From Pontibacter litorisediminis (lineage in GTDB: Bacteria > Bacteroidota > Bacteroidia > Cytophagales > Hymenobacteraceae), in the NCBI RefSeq assembly GCF_029360645.1, contig NZ_JARDUA010000010.1, positions 59,178 to 123,177 of the forward strand: DNA of 64,000 nt. Reading direction: 5' to 3'. Below are positions 25,487 to 33,370 of this stretch, piece after piece. The notes under the pieces are model-generated. The model ran no database searches. It was not told the DNA's origin and saw nothing but the letters and a program-made list of their open reading frames with translations. Each line of letters opens with the position of its first letter. Position 1 is the stretch's first letter. A program made the position numbers and the translations under genes.

Positions 25487-26299
25487 CTACTCGATAAGCC
25501 CCTCCGGTAAACCGTTAGGATACTCCTGCTCAATGGCTTTCTGTAACCTGGCAATGCGGTTCCCAGGGTTTGGGTGCGTCTGCAAAAACTCCGGGCCACT
25601 GCGGCCTCCCCCACTCGCTTCCTCCAGAATTTCCATCACACGCATCATGGCACGAGGGTCGTAGCCTGCGGCGCCGGTAAGCTGCACCGCCAGTGCGTCG
25701 GATTCCAGTTCATCGTCACGGCCATAGCTCATGTTTACTACCTGCCCAATCATAGCGGCCACAGCGGCGCCGGAACGGCTGGCAGGGTTGTCCGGGTCGT
25801 AGGTGGCGATGGCGGCGGCACCTGTCAAGCCCTGCGTTAACTTAGCCTTTGCCAGCTGCTGCGCTGAGTGGCGCGCCACCACATGCCCTATCTCGTGGCC
25901 CAGCACCCCCGCCAGCTGCCCCTCCGACTCCAGCCTTCTCAGCAGGCCGGCTGTAATAAAGATCTGGCCACCTGGCAGGGCAAAGGCGTTCACGGTTTGC
26001 TCATCGGCCAGCAGGTGAAAATCGAACTGGTACGGTGTGTCGCGCACGCGGGTATGCTGCACCAACCGCTGGCCGATGCTTTTAACCTCCTGTGCCGCCT
26101 GCTTGTCGGGGTGTAGTCCGCCATACTGCTCTGCCATTTGTGGCGCCGCCTGCAGCCCCAACGCTATCTCCTGCTCCACCGTCATGTCCACCCGCTGCTC
26201 TTCCCCGGTGAACTCATTGGTTTCGGAGCTGCACCAGTACGTCACCAGGGAGACAGCCGCGATCAGCAGGGCAACTATAAACTTTATTATTCCTCTCAT
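25487..26299 (-). CDS. M48 family metallopeptidase, probably membrane-anchored, 270 aa
   Basis: The N terminus MRGIIKFIVALLIAAVSLVT is hydrophobic and followed by YWCSS; Cys in LVTYWC could be a non-standard lipobox, otherwise it is an uncleaved anchor. The zinc motif HEIGH sits in GVLGHEIGHVVARHSAQQL and the third ligand is in YGRDDELESDALAV. NAFALPGGQIFITAGLL and HPNPGNRIARLQKAIEQ are the same family marks as in the M48 gene at 16259, with which it shares perhaps 35-40 percent identity by eye. It probably acts in the periplasm on misfolded envelope proteins. Expressed alone. Confidence 0.92.
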   Translation of the reverse strand: MRGIIKFIVALLIAAVSLVTYWCSSETNEFTGEEQRVDMTVEQEIALGLQAAPQMAEQYGGLHPDKQAAQEVKSIGQRLVQHTRVRDTPYQFDFHLLADEQTVNAFALPGGQIFITAGLLRRLESEGQLAGVLGHEIGHVVARHSAQQLAKAKLTQGLTGAAAIATYDPDNPASRSGAAVAAMIGQVVNMSYGRDDELESDALAVQLTGAAGYDPRAMMRVMEILEEASGGGRSGPEFLQTHPNPGNRIARLQKAIEQEYPNGLPEGLIE

Positions 26300-26495
26300 A
26301 CATTATTTACACTTAGATTTTAATGCCCGCAGAGGCACTGGTAACAGAGAAACGTGGTACTGCCTGTGCTGGTTATGGCCCACCGCAGCCGCATGCCCCT
26401 CCACACTTAGCTATACGTTTTGTACGCCATCTGAGGAGGGGGCCGGTGAAGGTATATTAGCTGTATTGTATACTTTATGATACAGATTTCGTACT

Positions 26496-26503
26496 TAGGT
26501 TTG
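26496..26503 (+). promoter_or_regulatory. Possible -7 promoter box (TAGGTTTG)
   Basis: Matches the Bacteroidota -7 consensus TAnnTTTG and lies 46 bp upstream of the small membrane protein start at 26550. A convincing -33 partner is not visible. Confidence 0.4.
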
Positions 26504-26549
26504 CTTGCGGCAGGTTAGCGGCAGGCAGGAAAAACTAACATTTACAACT

Positions 26550-26747
26550 ATGAACCAGAAGCGAACATTCGGCTCCATCCTGACTATACTGGGTATAGTG
26601 GGCATTATTTGGGGAGCCTACGCCTTCCTGATGGGGGGCGATGGCGTAGCGGTAGGCAAGTACACGGCCGCCGTTCCGTTTGTGGTAGGGCTGATCTTCT
26701 TCTTTGCAGGGATCAACCTGATTAAAACCACAAAAGACGAAGCATAA
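26550..26747 (+). CDS. Small two-helix membrane protein, 65 aa
   Basis: The start ATG 26550 (MNQKRTFGSILTILGIVGII) gives two hydrophobic segments, residues 8-28 and 38-58, joined by a short Gly-rich loop (GGDGVAVGKY) and ending in a charged tail (KTTKDEA). An upstream in-frame start at 26505 would add 15 polar residues without support. I do not know a named function; such two-helix proteins with a GGxG hinge are common in this group. It ends in a strong bidirectional terminator shared with the convergent L,D-transpeptidase gene. Confidence 0.75.
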   Translation: MNQKRTFGSILTILGIVGIIWGAYAFLMGGDGVAVGKYTAAVPFVVGLIFFFAGINLIKTTKDEA

Positions 26748-26772
26748 CATTTAAAGTATAAGCACAAAAAAG

Positions 26773-26806
26773 AAGCCACCTGCTAGCGTACTAGCAGGTG
26801 GCTTTT
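26773..26806. terminator. Bidirectional terminator
   Basis: A 14-bp perfect stem (AAGCCACCTGCTAG with CTAGCAGGTGGCTT) and four-base loop, with T-runs on both strands, between the convergent genes ending at 26747 and 26840. Confidence 0.92.
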
Positions 26807-26839
26807 ATAATTTAGCTGACCGTAGCTCTAAGAAGTAGC

Positions 26840-27649
26840 TCAGATGTTCATTACCTCACTGCCGGCCTGGGCAGCAAAGTACTCCACCGCCTGTGTGTTA
26901 TCCAGGTAAGGCGAAGCATAGCCCTTGTCACTGCCGTGGATGTACAGTACCGACTTGTCTTTTATTGCCTCAATCACATCACTAGAGATCTCGCGCGGAA
27001 TAGCAGGGCAGCCAAGGCTGCGGCCCAGTCGGCCATACTGCTTCACAAACTTCTCTGTGGCGTAGTCGGCCCCGTGCATGACAATAGCACGCTCCATGGC
27101 ATTTGAGTTATAGCCTTCGTCCATGCCCTGCAGGCGCAGCGACAGACCATGCTTGCCATAATAAGTGGCATCGGTGATGTAGAAGCCCAGGCTGCTCATG
27201 TAAGAGCCGTTCTCATTAGAGAACTGCGTAGCCTTATCCTGGCCTGTATTGCGGCCGTGTGCAACCAAAGTATTAAAGAGTATTTTCTTAGACTTCAGGT
27301 CAATGATCCAAAGGCGTTTCTGGGCGCTGGATTTGGTGAAGTCCACCACGGAAAGTATAGATTTTTCGGGGGAGACCATTTGCAGGCGCTTGAAGTTCTG
27401 GAAGCCCACCACGGCCTTCTCGAACACCTCATAAGACAAACCTTTCTCTTTTAAGCCAGCCGTGTCGTAGAGCTCCTTCACATGGTTGTCGAACGCCGCC
27501 TCTTTTGCAGCTGCAGCGCCACTTCTGGTTGCAACAACCTCGTTCGCCTCGGCCACAACCTTGGCCGGCGTTGCCACGGCACGCTCTGGTGCAGGGGAAG
27601 TAAATGAAAGGAGTCCGAGGGTGATAGCAGTTAGAGTCACTCTTACCAT
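26840..27649 (-). CDS. Murein L,D-transpeptidase catalytic-domain family protein, 269 aa
   Basis: MVRVTLTAITLGLLSFTSPAPERAVA is a cleavable signal peptide. The mature region contains FTKSSAQKRLWIIDLKSKKI, VAHGRNTG, SLRLQGMDEGYNSNAMERAI and VMHGADYATE, ending in the catalytic motif GRSLGCPAIPR with Cys 214. This arrangement is that of the YkuD_2 (murein L,D-transpeptidase catalytic domain) family, which is secreted and crosslinks or modifies peptidoglycan stems, often with lipoprotein or muropeptide substrates. A helical region of about 100 residues (LYDTAGLKEKGLSYEVFEKA) precedes it. Single gene with a shared terminator. Confidence 0.9.
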   Translation of the reverse strand: MVRVTLTAITLGLLSFTSPAPERAVATPAKVVAEANEVVATRSGAAAAKEAAFDNHVKELYDTAGLKEKGLSYEVFEKAVVGFQNFKRLQMVSPEKSILSVVDFTKSSAQKRLWIIDLKSKKILFNTLVAHGRNTGQDKATQFSNENGSYMSSLGFYITDATYYGKHGLSLRLQGMDEGYNSNAMERAIVMHGADYATEKFVKQYGRLGRSLGCPAIPREISSDVIEAIKDKSVLYIHGSDKGYASPYLDNTQAVEYFAAQAGSEVMNI

Positions 27650-27843
27650 AAGTCTAGATTAAGCTTTCTGTTAAACGAGTTCGGTTAAAACAACATGATT
27701 CTTTATGAAAATTGTTCCATAGCTGCACCAACCTAAATGTAAAAGTCATATTTAAAATAACACAGTCTTTACACATTTGCAACTACCGTAGCCGCTTATT
27801 TTTTACATTATTCCCCCAATCATATTCTATATAGCAACTCTCC

Positions 27844-27851
27844 TATTTTTG
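27844..27851 (+). promoter_or_regulatory. Possible -7 promoter box (TATTTTTG)
   Basis: Fits TAnnTTTG and lies about 70 bp upstream of the lipoprotein start at 27920, inside an AT-rich stretch. No clear -33 element. Confidence 0.4.
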
Positions 27852-27919
27852 CCTTTTTTTCTGTTATGCCTTGTGTGGCAAAAGAACTTGCTGCAACTTT
27901 AAGCCAACAAGCTACAACC

Positions 27920-28336
27920 ATGGCAAAACGATTTTTAGCGATACCATTTCTAGGGCTTCTGCTGCTGGGAGCCTGCTCCACACCGGAAAGCATGAGGGAT
28001 TTTGACAGTGAAACCTGGAAGAGCGACCGCTTGGGCTGCGCCAACCAGCGCGCCGGGCTGGTAGACGATTTTGAGAAGATCAGAAAGGAGCTGTATGGCA
28101 AAAAGGAGTATGTCGTGCGCAATGTGCTAGGCAAGCCAGACTCCGAGGAGCTCATGGAGCGCAGCCAGCGCATTTACTTTTATTATATAGAGCCGGGCGA
28201 GCATTGCCAGGAAAAAGGCCGGCGCACCAAGTTGTCGGAGGCCAACCGGGTGCAGGTGCGCATCAATTCACTGGGCAAGGTGTCGGAGATCACGTATTAC
28301 AAACCTGTTTCCGGGGAAACAGCAAAGCCCGAGTAA
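27920..28336 (+). CDS. Small lipoprotein, 138 aa, BamE-like layout possible
   Basis: ATG 27920 (MAKRFLAIPFLGLLLLGACS) is preferred because it gives a lipobox LLGAC at Cys 19; an upstream in-frame ATG at 27866 would place the signal internally. The mature part has the sequence FDSETWKSDRLGCANQRAGL, then YVVRNVLGKPDSEELMERSQ and a strand RIYFYYIEPGEHCQ. The piece 'VRNVLGKPD ... IYFYYIEPG' resembles the helix-then-strand pattern of SmpA/BamE-type domains (compare VxxLLGxPD...WxY), but the similarity is weak. Probably an envelope lipoprotein of unknown function. The stop codon lies inside a terminator loop. Confidence 0.75.
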   Translation: MAKRFLAIPFLGLLLLGACSTPESMRDFDSETWKSDRLGCANQRAGLVDDFEKIRKELYGKKEYVVRNVLGKPDSEELMERSQRIYFYYIEPGEHCQEKGRRTKLSEANRVQVRINSLGKVSEITYYKPVSGETAKPE

Positions 28337-28359
28337 ATACCCGGGCTTTGCTGTTTTTT
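28319..28359. terminator. Bidirectional terminator overlapping a stop codon
   Basis: ACAGCAAAGCCCG pairs with CGGGCTTTGCTGT across a loop that contains the TAA stop of the upstream gene (28334-28336); six T residues follow. The last codons of the lipoprotein gene form the left arm. Confidence 0.9.
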
Positions 28360-28373
28360 ATAAGTTTGTTTAC

Positions 28374-28769
28374 TTACTCTTCGTTTTCAGTAATCAGCTG
28401 CGTGTCCAACCGTCCTTCCAGTTTCTGATAGGTGCGCATCTGCTTGCTGGTAAGCACGCTTCTCAGGTTCTGGTCGTTCTTCAGCTGGATGCTTCTGAAC
28501 TCCCTGGAGCGCGAAAGGGGATCGTTTGAGAAACTGGCCTCTGCCTGCTGCAACTGCTGGTAGCGGCCCTTATTTAGCCTGGCCACCTCCACGTACTGCT
28601 CTTCAGATAAGCTCAGCTCCTGCCTCATTTCCACACTTGCCATAGCTGGTCCATCCAGCTCCATCGACAGCACCACCAGATCCAGCGCATCATCCGATGT
28701 ATTTGAACGCTGGGCGTAGCTCGCCGTCCCAATCAGCACCACAACAAGTATTAGTAAAGCTTTTTTCAT
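28374..28769 (-). CDS. Secreted small helical protein, 131 aa, Spy-like layout
   Basis: MKKALLILVVVLIGTASYAQ is a cleavable signal peptide. The rest is charged and helical, with LSLSEEQYVEVARLNKGRYQ and REFRSIQLKNDQNLRSVLTS followed by KQMRTYQKLEGRL. The 'LsLseeQ ... LtskQmrtYqkle' pattern is that of periplasmic Spy/CpxP-like and DUF4890-type proteins, which bind unfolded proteins or metals in the periplasm. I see no metal-binding His cluster. Convergent with the lipoprotein gene. The name 'Spy-like' is by layout only. Confidence 0.75.
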   Translation of the reverse strand: MKKALLILVVVLIGTASYAQRSNTSDDALDLVVLSMELDGPAMASVEMRQELSLSEEQYVEVARLNKGRYQQLQQAEASFSNDPLSRSREFRSIQLKNDQNLRSVLTSKQMRTYQKLEGRLDTQLITENEE

Positions 28770-29079
28770 TTCGAATGTTAAACGTGTTAGGAGTTAAAGG
28801 TTTCTTTTAGCTGTCTTAAACGTACAATTCTTGCGCAAGTTAGGAATAAAAATTAAATATTATACTTTTTTATTATTTTATTTGATTTTACACAAGAAAC
28901 GCACAAAATATTATTTATTAAAACTACAGCTTTCATCCCTCCACTAAATACCCCACAAAATATGAAACCATAACACCTTAGCAGGGTATACTAAATATAT
29001 GATTTCCTTAATAGGATTTTTCAGAAGTATAACCTCGAAACTATTTCACTGACAAAGGTTTCGATTTAACTAAATCAAC
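28770..29079. other. AT-rich gene-free stretch, probable divergent promoter region
   Basis: 310 bases between divergent genes. It is much more AT-rich than its surroundings (for example TTATTTTATTTGATTTTACA near 28869-28890) and holds two matches to the AGTATAA/TTATACT word (28859, 29027). I see no gene and no clear hairpin. Confidence 0.6.
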
Positions 29080-29313
29080 ATGAGGACAAGGTTTTACAAT
29101 CCCAGTAAACTGGAAGTGAATTTCGCAAAAGCCGTTAAAGACCTGACACAGCAGCTAGAAGATAAATTGGACGAAGGCCAGCGGGTAATCAATACTGAAT
29201 CAGTGCACGACACTGATAATCCGATGGTTATCTTTAAACTGGAAGATAAGGAGGGAGACCTGCACGAGGTGGTGGTTCAGATCATACAGCGGCCAGACAG
29301 CATCGTAAAATAA
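29080..29313 (+). CDS. Small conserved hypothetical protein, 77 aa
   Basis: MRTRFYNPSKLEVNFAKAVK opens a small soluble protein with the pattern helix (DLTQQLEDKLDEGQRV) then three strands (MVIFKLEDKEG, LHEVVVQIIQRP). I remember small proteins of this length and pattern in Cytophagales but no function. There is no signal peptide. An AT-rich promoter region lies upstream and a strong bidirectional terminator downstream, so it is an independent, regulated unit. Confidence 0.75.
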   Translation: MRTRFYNPSKLEVNFAKAVKDLTQQLEDKLDEGQRVINTESVHDTDNPMVIFKLEDKEGDLHEVVVQIIQRPDSIVK

Positions 29314-29334
29314 ACACATATCAACAGCAACAGC

Positions 29335-29369
29335 AAAAAGGCCAGTTATGTGTAATAACTGGCCTTTTT
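29335..29369. terminator. Bidirectional terminator
   Basis: AAAAAGGCCAGTTAT pairs perfectly with ATAACTGGCCTTTTT across a five-base loop. It serves the genes ending at 29313 and 29411. Confidence 0.92.
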
Positions 29370-29410
29370 GCGGGCAAGCCCAAAAAGTTTAAGTTTCGCC
29401 GGAATCCGTG

Positions 29411-29872
29411 CTATTGGGGCGCGCCGGGTATCTTGTGTTCGCGCTGCTTAAACCATTGCATGGCAATAAAGGTTATCATGAAACCGGAGATCACCCCTTC
29501 CAGCAATAAAACCGAGAATATGACGATGCCTGGCGTCTCCACTATGCGCTCTCCGAAATAGCGGTCAGCCGACAGCATCTCCACCAGCGAGTTCCCTACT
29601 GTTTTCACATAAACCAATATGGCGGCGGCAAACACAACCGTGCCCACCACAGCTGTGATCAGCCCGGTGCCAAGCCCTTTGAAGTAGGAGATTTGGCCGT
29701 TGTTCAGCTGTTTATAAGCCTTTAGGGCCAACACGATGCCTACTGCCATGATAATCCCGTTCAGGAATCGCAGTTCAATGATGTGCACCATCCCCAGTAA
29801 CTTCATCAAAAAGAAGTAGGCGATGAGCGCCGCGGCGGTAAGCAGGCCGTACTTGAGGCCAATCTTTTCCAT
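29411..29872 (-). CDS. DUF4199 membrane protein, 153 aa
   Basis: Four hydrophobic segments at about residues 7-28, 35-52, 66-92 and 120-141 match the DUF4199 family. The start MEKIGLKYGLLTAAALIAYF and the GISYFKGLGTGL-type sequence (here QISYFKGLGTGLITAVVGTV) are typical. Function unknown; these small inner-membrane proteins are very common in Bacteroidota and often tandem. The neighbour at 29915 is a paralogue with the same layout (KYGLMVGVAHIVFFLIMRIL; VRYFDGLGIGVVTAFVSSL). The two are 42 bp apart on one strand and probably co-transcribed. Confidence 0.9.
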   Translation of the reverse strand: MEKIGLKYGLLTAAALIAYFFLMKLLGMVHIIELRFLNGIIMAVGIVLALKAYKQLNNGQISYFKGLGTGLITAVVGTVVFAAAILVYVKTVGNSLVEMLSADRYFGERIVETPGIVIFSVLLLEGVISGFMITFIAMQWFKQREHKIPGAPQ

Positions 29873-29914
29873 AGTTAATCAGGTTCTCAGGGTGATTTGG
29901 GAGATTGAGTTCGG

Positions 29915-30385
29915 CTATATCTGGTTCGGCATAGTATGCTCCGGGTTCTTAAACCACTGCATGGCAACGAAACCAACCAGGAAGCCTGGCCAGGTGCCAT
30001 GCCCGATCGTGACCCAGAACATGGATAGCACCGATAAGCCTGTAGGGAAGAGTGCACTGGCCTGCATCTGCTCCAAATAGGCCTTATCGAACACTGTTAC
30101 GTAAAGCACTAAAAACAGCGCCAGTATAAGAGAAGACACAAAGGCAGTGACCACGCCAATACCCAATCCGTCGAAGTACCTGACGCCTACCCCACTCAGG
30201 CGTTTATACTTGGAAAGCGCCATCACAATGCCGATTACCAGGAAAATACCGCTCAGGTAAGATAGCTCCACGATATGGGTAAGGCCCAGTATGCGCATTA
30301 TCAGGAAAAACACGATGTGCGCCACGCCTACCATCAAGCCATACTTAATAGCGATATTCTGAAAAGGGACTTTTGCAGAAGCCAT
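29915..30385 (-). CDS. DUF4199 membrane protein, 156 aa, paralogue of neighbour
   Basis: Same four-helix layout as the next gene. Conserved features are IKYGLMVGVAHIVFFLIMRI, the ELSYLSGIFLVIGIVMAL segment, KRLSGVGVRYFDGLGIGVVT and the end GTWPGFLVGFVAMQWFKNPE, which matches GVISGFMITFIAMQWFKQRE in the paralogue. Together the pair looks like a local duplication that has diverged to roughly 35 percent identity. Integral inner-membrane protein of unknown role. The upstream 335 bp up to the ABC-F gene contains the divergent promoters. Confidence 0.9.
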   Translation of the reverse strand: MASAKVPFQNIAIKYGLMVGVAHIVFFLIMRILGLTHIVELSYLSGIFLVIGIVMALSKYKRLSGVGVRYFDGLGIGVVTAFVSSLILALFLVLYVTVFDKAYLEQMQASALFPTGLSVLSMFWVTIGHGTWPGFLVGFVAMQWFKNPEHTMPNQI

Positions 30386-30720
30386 GTTCTATAGATTTAT
30401 GTTTTTGATCAATTATTTAAAAATGAACAGTTTAACATTAAGTTTGGTTAATGAAAAAGTACCCTGCGGCACCGTATTTGCAACCACAGGGGTGTGCCCA
30501 TTAATATTATTGAAATTATATACTAGAGTTTGCATGCCGGCGTTGTGCTTTACACGTGTTTTTTTAGCCGGTAACGCTTAAATCAACTGGTTTTGAAATA
30601 CATGCGCCTCAGCCTGGGGTTATACTTTATACCCTTCTCCTACGTAAGAGGCGCCTAAAATCAGCATTTATTTCGTAGCTTTGCAGCCAAATCTAACATC
30701 ATACTTATACTTAAGCTTTT
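30386..30720. other. Divergent promoter region, no gene
   Basis: AT-rich near 30405-30460. A 65-residue frame at 30384-30581 exists on the plus strand but has no family character. Two TTATACT words (30621, 30706) and the -7-like box at 30676 are the visible signals. Confidence 0.55.
30676..30683 (+). promoter_or_regulatory. Probable -7 promoter box (TAGCTTTG) of the ABC-F gene
   Basis: Exact fit to TAnnTTTG, 38 bp before the ATG at 30721. The same TAGCTTTG word lies before the gene at 33917. No evident -33 TTG at the standard distance. Confidence 0.5.
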
Positions 30721-32346
30721 ATGATTAGTACGAACAATGTCAGCCTGTCTTACGGCAAGCGCACATTATTTGAAGATGTAACCATCAAGTTCACTCCCGG
30801 AAACTGCTACGGCCTGATTGGGGCTAACGGTGCCGGCAAGTCTACTTTCCTGAAGATACTATCCGGTGACATCGACCCGAACACCGGCACCGTGGATATT
30901 CCGGCCAACGCCCGCCTGGCGGTGCTGAAGCAGAACCACTTTGAGTACGATGAGTACCCGGCCCTTCAGACCGTGATCATGGGCCATAAGCGCCTGTGGA
31001 GCATCATGGAAGAGAAGGACGCGATTTACGCCAAGCCTGATTTCAACGAGGAGGACGGCATCCGCGCCGCCGAGCTGGAGGGTGAGTTTGCCGACCTGGA
31101 GGGCTGGAACGCCGAGTATGAGGCAGCCGAGCTCCTGAGCGGCCTGGGCATCAGCGAGGACCTGCACCACAGCCAGATGAAGGACTTGAGCGGTAGCGAG
31201 AAAGTGCGCGTGCTGCTGGCGCAGGCCCTGTTCGGCAACCCGGACATCCTGCTGCTTGACGAGCCTACCAACCACCTGGACGCCGAGTCGATCATGTGGC
31301 TGGAGAACTTCCTGGATAACTTCCAGAACACCGTGATCGTTGTGTCGCACGACCGCCACTTCCTGGACGCTGTTTGTACGCATGTGGCTGACATTGACTT
31401 TGGCAAGATCCAGATGTATGCGGGTAACTACAGCTTCTGGTACCAGTCCAGCCAGCTGGCCCTGAAGCAGCGCTCTGACGCTAACAAGAAAACCGAGGAC
31501 AAGCGTAAGGAACTGGAGGAGTTTATCCGCCGCTTCAGCGCCAACGCCTCTAAATCGAAGCAGGCCACCTCGCGCGCCAAGTTGCTGGAGAAGCTTACCG
31601 TGGAGGACATCAAACCTTCTTCCCGCAAGTATCCGTACATCGCCTTTAAGCCGGAGCGTGAGGCAGGCAACCAGATCCTGAACGTGGAGAACCTGAGCAA
31701 GTATGTGGATGGCCAGCCCATTTTCACCGACATCAACTTCATGGTGGACAAAGGAGATAAGATTGCCGTGATCGGCCGCAACGACCTGGCCGCCTCCTCT
31801 TTCTTCAAAATCCTTTTTGGAGAGGACAAGGCAGACAGCGGCGAGTTTAAGTGGGGAACCACCATCACAGCCTCATTCTTCCCGAAAGACAACCAGGAGT
31901 TCTTCGATACGGACCTGAACCTGGTGGATTGGCTGCGCCAGTTCTCGGTGGAGAAAGACGAGAGCTTTATCCGTGGCTTCTTGGGCCGCATGCTGTTCTC
32001 TGGCGAGGAGTCGCTGAAAAAAGCCAACGTGCTGTCGGGTGGTGAGAAGGTGCGCTGCATGTTCTCGCGCATGATGCTCCAGTCGGGCAACGTGCTGGTG
32101 TTCGATGAGCCTACCAACCACCTGGACCTGGAGTCGATCCAGGCGCTGAACAACTCGCTGCGCGATTTTGACGGCACCATCCTGTTCTCGTCGCATGACC
32201 TCCAGTTTGTGGACACCATTGCTAACCGCATTATAGAGCTCACGCCAAACGGCATTATTGACAAGCGCATGACCTATGAGGAGTACCTGTCGGATGAGGC
32301 GATAAAGGAACTGCGCAAAAAAATGTATGCCACTGCAGTAGTGTAA
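30721..32346 (+). CDS. ABC-F family ATPase (YbiT-like group), 541 aa
   Basis: Two ABC domains in tandem without membrane segments identify the ABC-F family, which acts on the ribosome. Domain 1 has Walker A GLIGANGAGKSTFLKIL, signature DLSGSEKVRVLLAQAL and Walker B DILLLDEPTNHLD. The linker with positively charged helix (KKTEDKRKELEEFIRRFSAN and SKSKQATSRAKLLEKL) is the P-site tRNA interaction motif region. Domain 2 has signature LSGGEKVRCMFSRMML and Walker B VLVFDEPTNHLD, but its Walker A region reads VIGRNDLAASSFFKILFGED, lacking the GK[S/T] signature. I think a similar change is common in this Bacteroidota group. Function is probably translation-associated. Confidence 0.93.
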   Translation: MISTNNVSLSYGKRTLFEDVTIKFTPGNCYGLIGANGAGKSTFLKILSGDIDPNTGTVDIPANARLAVLKQNHFEYDEYPALQTVIMGHKRLWSIMEEKDAIYAKPDFNEEDGIRAAELEGEFADLEGWNAEYEAAELLSGLGISEDLHHSQMKDLSGSEKVRVLLAQALFGNPDILLLDEPTNHLDAESIMWLENFLDNFQNTVIVVSHDRHFLDAVCTHVADIDFGKIQMYAGNYSFWYQSSQLALKQRSDANKKTEDKRKELEEFIRRFSANASKSKQATSRAKLLEKLTVEDIKPSSRKYPYIAFKPEREAGNQILNVENLSKYVDGQPIFTDINFMVDKGDKIAVIGRNDLAASSFFKILFGEDKADSGEFKWGTTITASFFPKDNQEFFDTDLNLVDWLRQFSVEKDESFIRGFLGRMLFSGEESLKKANVLSGGEKVRCMFSRMMLQSGNVLVFDEPTNHLDLESIQALNNSLRDFDGTILFSSHDLQFVDTIANRIIELTPNGIIDKRMTYEEYLSDEAIKELRKKMYATAVV

Positions 32347-32392
32347 GTATAAAAGTATAAGTATAAACCGTAAATGCTATACCTGTAAACCT

Positions 32393-33079
32393 ATGCTGAC
32401 GCCTTCGCGCCTCCTTGCTCCTCTCCTGTTTGCTTTTGTGCTCGTGCTGCTTACCGGCACAGCAGCCCTGGCCCAGGTGCCCGACACCACTTACCGAAAG
32501 CCGGAACTGCCTACAGGGCCGCCAGCCCCAGTAGAGCAACCAAGGCCGCGCCCGCAGCCGCGGGTGGTAGAGCAGCCAAAGCCGGCACCGGCCGAAGCAG
32601 CAAAGCAGGAAGAGGATCAACAAGAGGAACAGCTTCGGTTTATCGATAAGCTCTACTTTGGGGGTAGTTTCGGACTGCAGTTTGGCACGTACACAAACAT
32701 ATCGCTGCTGCCCACCCTCAGCTATGCCCTAACTCCAAGGCTGTTTGCCGGTGTGGGCGGCGTGTACCACTTCCAAAGCGGAGGGGGCTACAATTGGCAC
32801 CACTATGGCGGGCGCGGTTTGCTGCAACTGGAAATGTTTGATGTAGGAGACGGTGCTGTGGTGGCCCATGCGGAGGTGGAGACGCTTAGCATAGAAAAGT
32901 TCGACAGCGAGCGCACCTCGCTTGCCATCCCCATGGTGGGGCTTGGCTATCGCCAGCGTATCTCCGACAAGGGCTTCCTCGACCTGCTGGTGCTTTATAA
33001 CGGCAACAGCAGTAGGTACAACCCCTATAACAACCCAGTCATTCGGGTGGGTTTTAACATACCTTTTACCAGCCGGTAG
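32393..33079 (+). CDS. Secreted protein with Pro-rich linker and outer-membrane-like C-terminal part, 228 aa
   Basis: MLTPSRLLAPLLFAFVLVLLTGTAALAQ is a cleavable signal peptide. Residues about 35-75 are Pro- and Arg-rich (PPAPVEQPRPRPQPRVVEQP). The remainder, from KLYFGGSFGLQFGTYTNISL onwards, has alternating aromatic and glycine patterns (LSYALTPRLFAGVGGVYHFQ, FLDLLVLYNGNSSRYNPYNN) and ends in the phenylalanine-rich IRVGFNIPFTSR, which suggests a small beta-barrel inserted in the outer membrane. The Pro-rich part may span the periplasm. Family not recognised. It lies 46 bp after the ABC-F gene, in a stretch with four AGTATAA-type words. Confidence 0.75.
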   Translation: MLTPSRLLAPLLFAFVLVLLTGTAALAQVPDTTYRKPELPTGPPAPVEQPRPRPQPRVVEQPKPAPAEAAKQEEDQQEEQLRFIDKLYFGGSFGLQFGTYTNISLLPTLSYALTPRLFAGVGGVYHFQSGGGYNWHHYGGRGLLQLEMFDVGDGAVVAHAEVETLSIEKFDSERTSLAIPMVGLGYRQRISDKGFLDLLVLYNGNSSRYNPYNNPVIRVGFNIPFTSR

Positions 33080-33106
33080 TGAGGCGAACAGGATAGTATA
33101 AAACGA

Positions 33107-33138
33107 AAAGGGGCTGCCAGTTTATGGCAGCCCCTTTT
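33107..33138. terminator. Bidirectional terminator
   Basis: AAAAGGGGCTGCCA and TGGCAGCCCCTTTT form a perfect 14-bp stem with a five-base loop, between the gene ending at 33079 and the one ending at 33157. Confidence 0.9.
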
Positions 33139-33156
33139 ATTTGGAGTAATGCGTTA

Positions 33157-33306
33157 TCATCCCCGTATCAGGCGGAGCAGCACTACTATAATAGCAATTA
33201 CCAGTAGAATGTGTATCAGACCACCTACGGCATCAGGGAATCCTAAGAAGCCAATGAGCCAAATGATCACGAGTACTACAGCTATAATATACAATAAATT
33301 TCCCAT
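33157..33306 (-). CDS. DUF5670/lmo0937-family mini membrane protein, 49 aa, copy 1
   Basis: Too short for usual gene callers, but clearly coding: from the ATG complementary to 33304-33306 it reads MGNLLYIIAVVLVIIWLIGF and then LGFPDAVGGLIHILLVIAII, VVLLRLIRG. Two hydrophobic helices flank the conserved GFPDAVGG turn, which is the signature of the lmo0937 (DUF5670) family. It is a close paralogue of the protein at 33371. Members of this family are tiny inner-membrane proteins of unknown role that I associate with stress conditions. The stop is followed by the bidirectional terminator. Confidence 0.9.
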   Translation of the reverse strand: MGNLLYIIAVVLVIIWLIGFLGFPDAVGGLIHILLVIAIIVVLLRLIRG

Positions 33307-33370
33307 AGTTTTGTCTATTTATAGTGTTTGAGTTGATTTTAGTTTTATTAACGTAAATACAGTCTGATGG

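Noticed and set aside
33149..33331. Plus-strand 60-residue frame over the first mini membrane protein
   Set aside because: The minus-strand 49-residue frame is a clear paralogue of its neighbour, so the plus-strand frame is its shadow.
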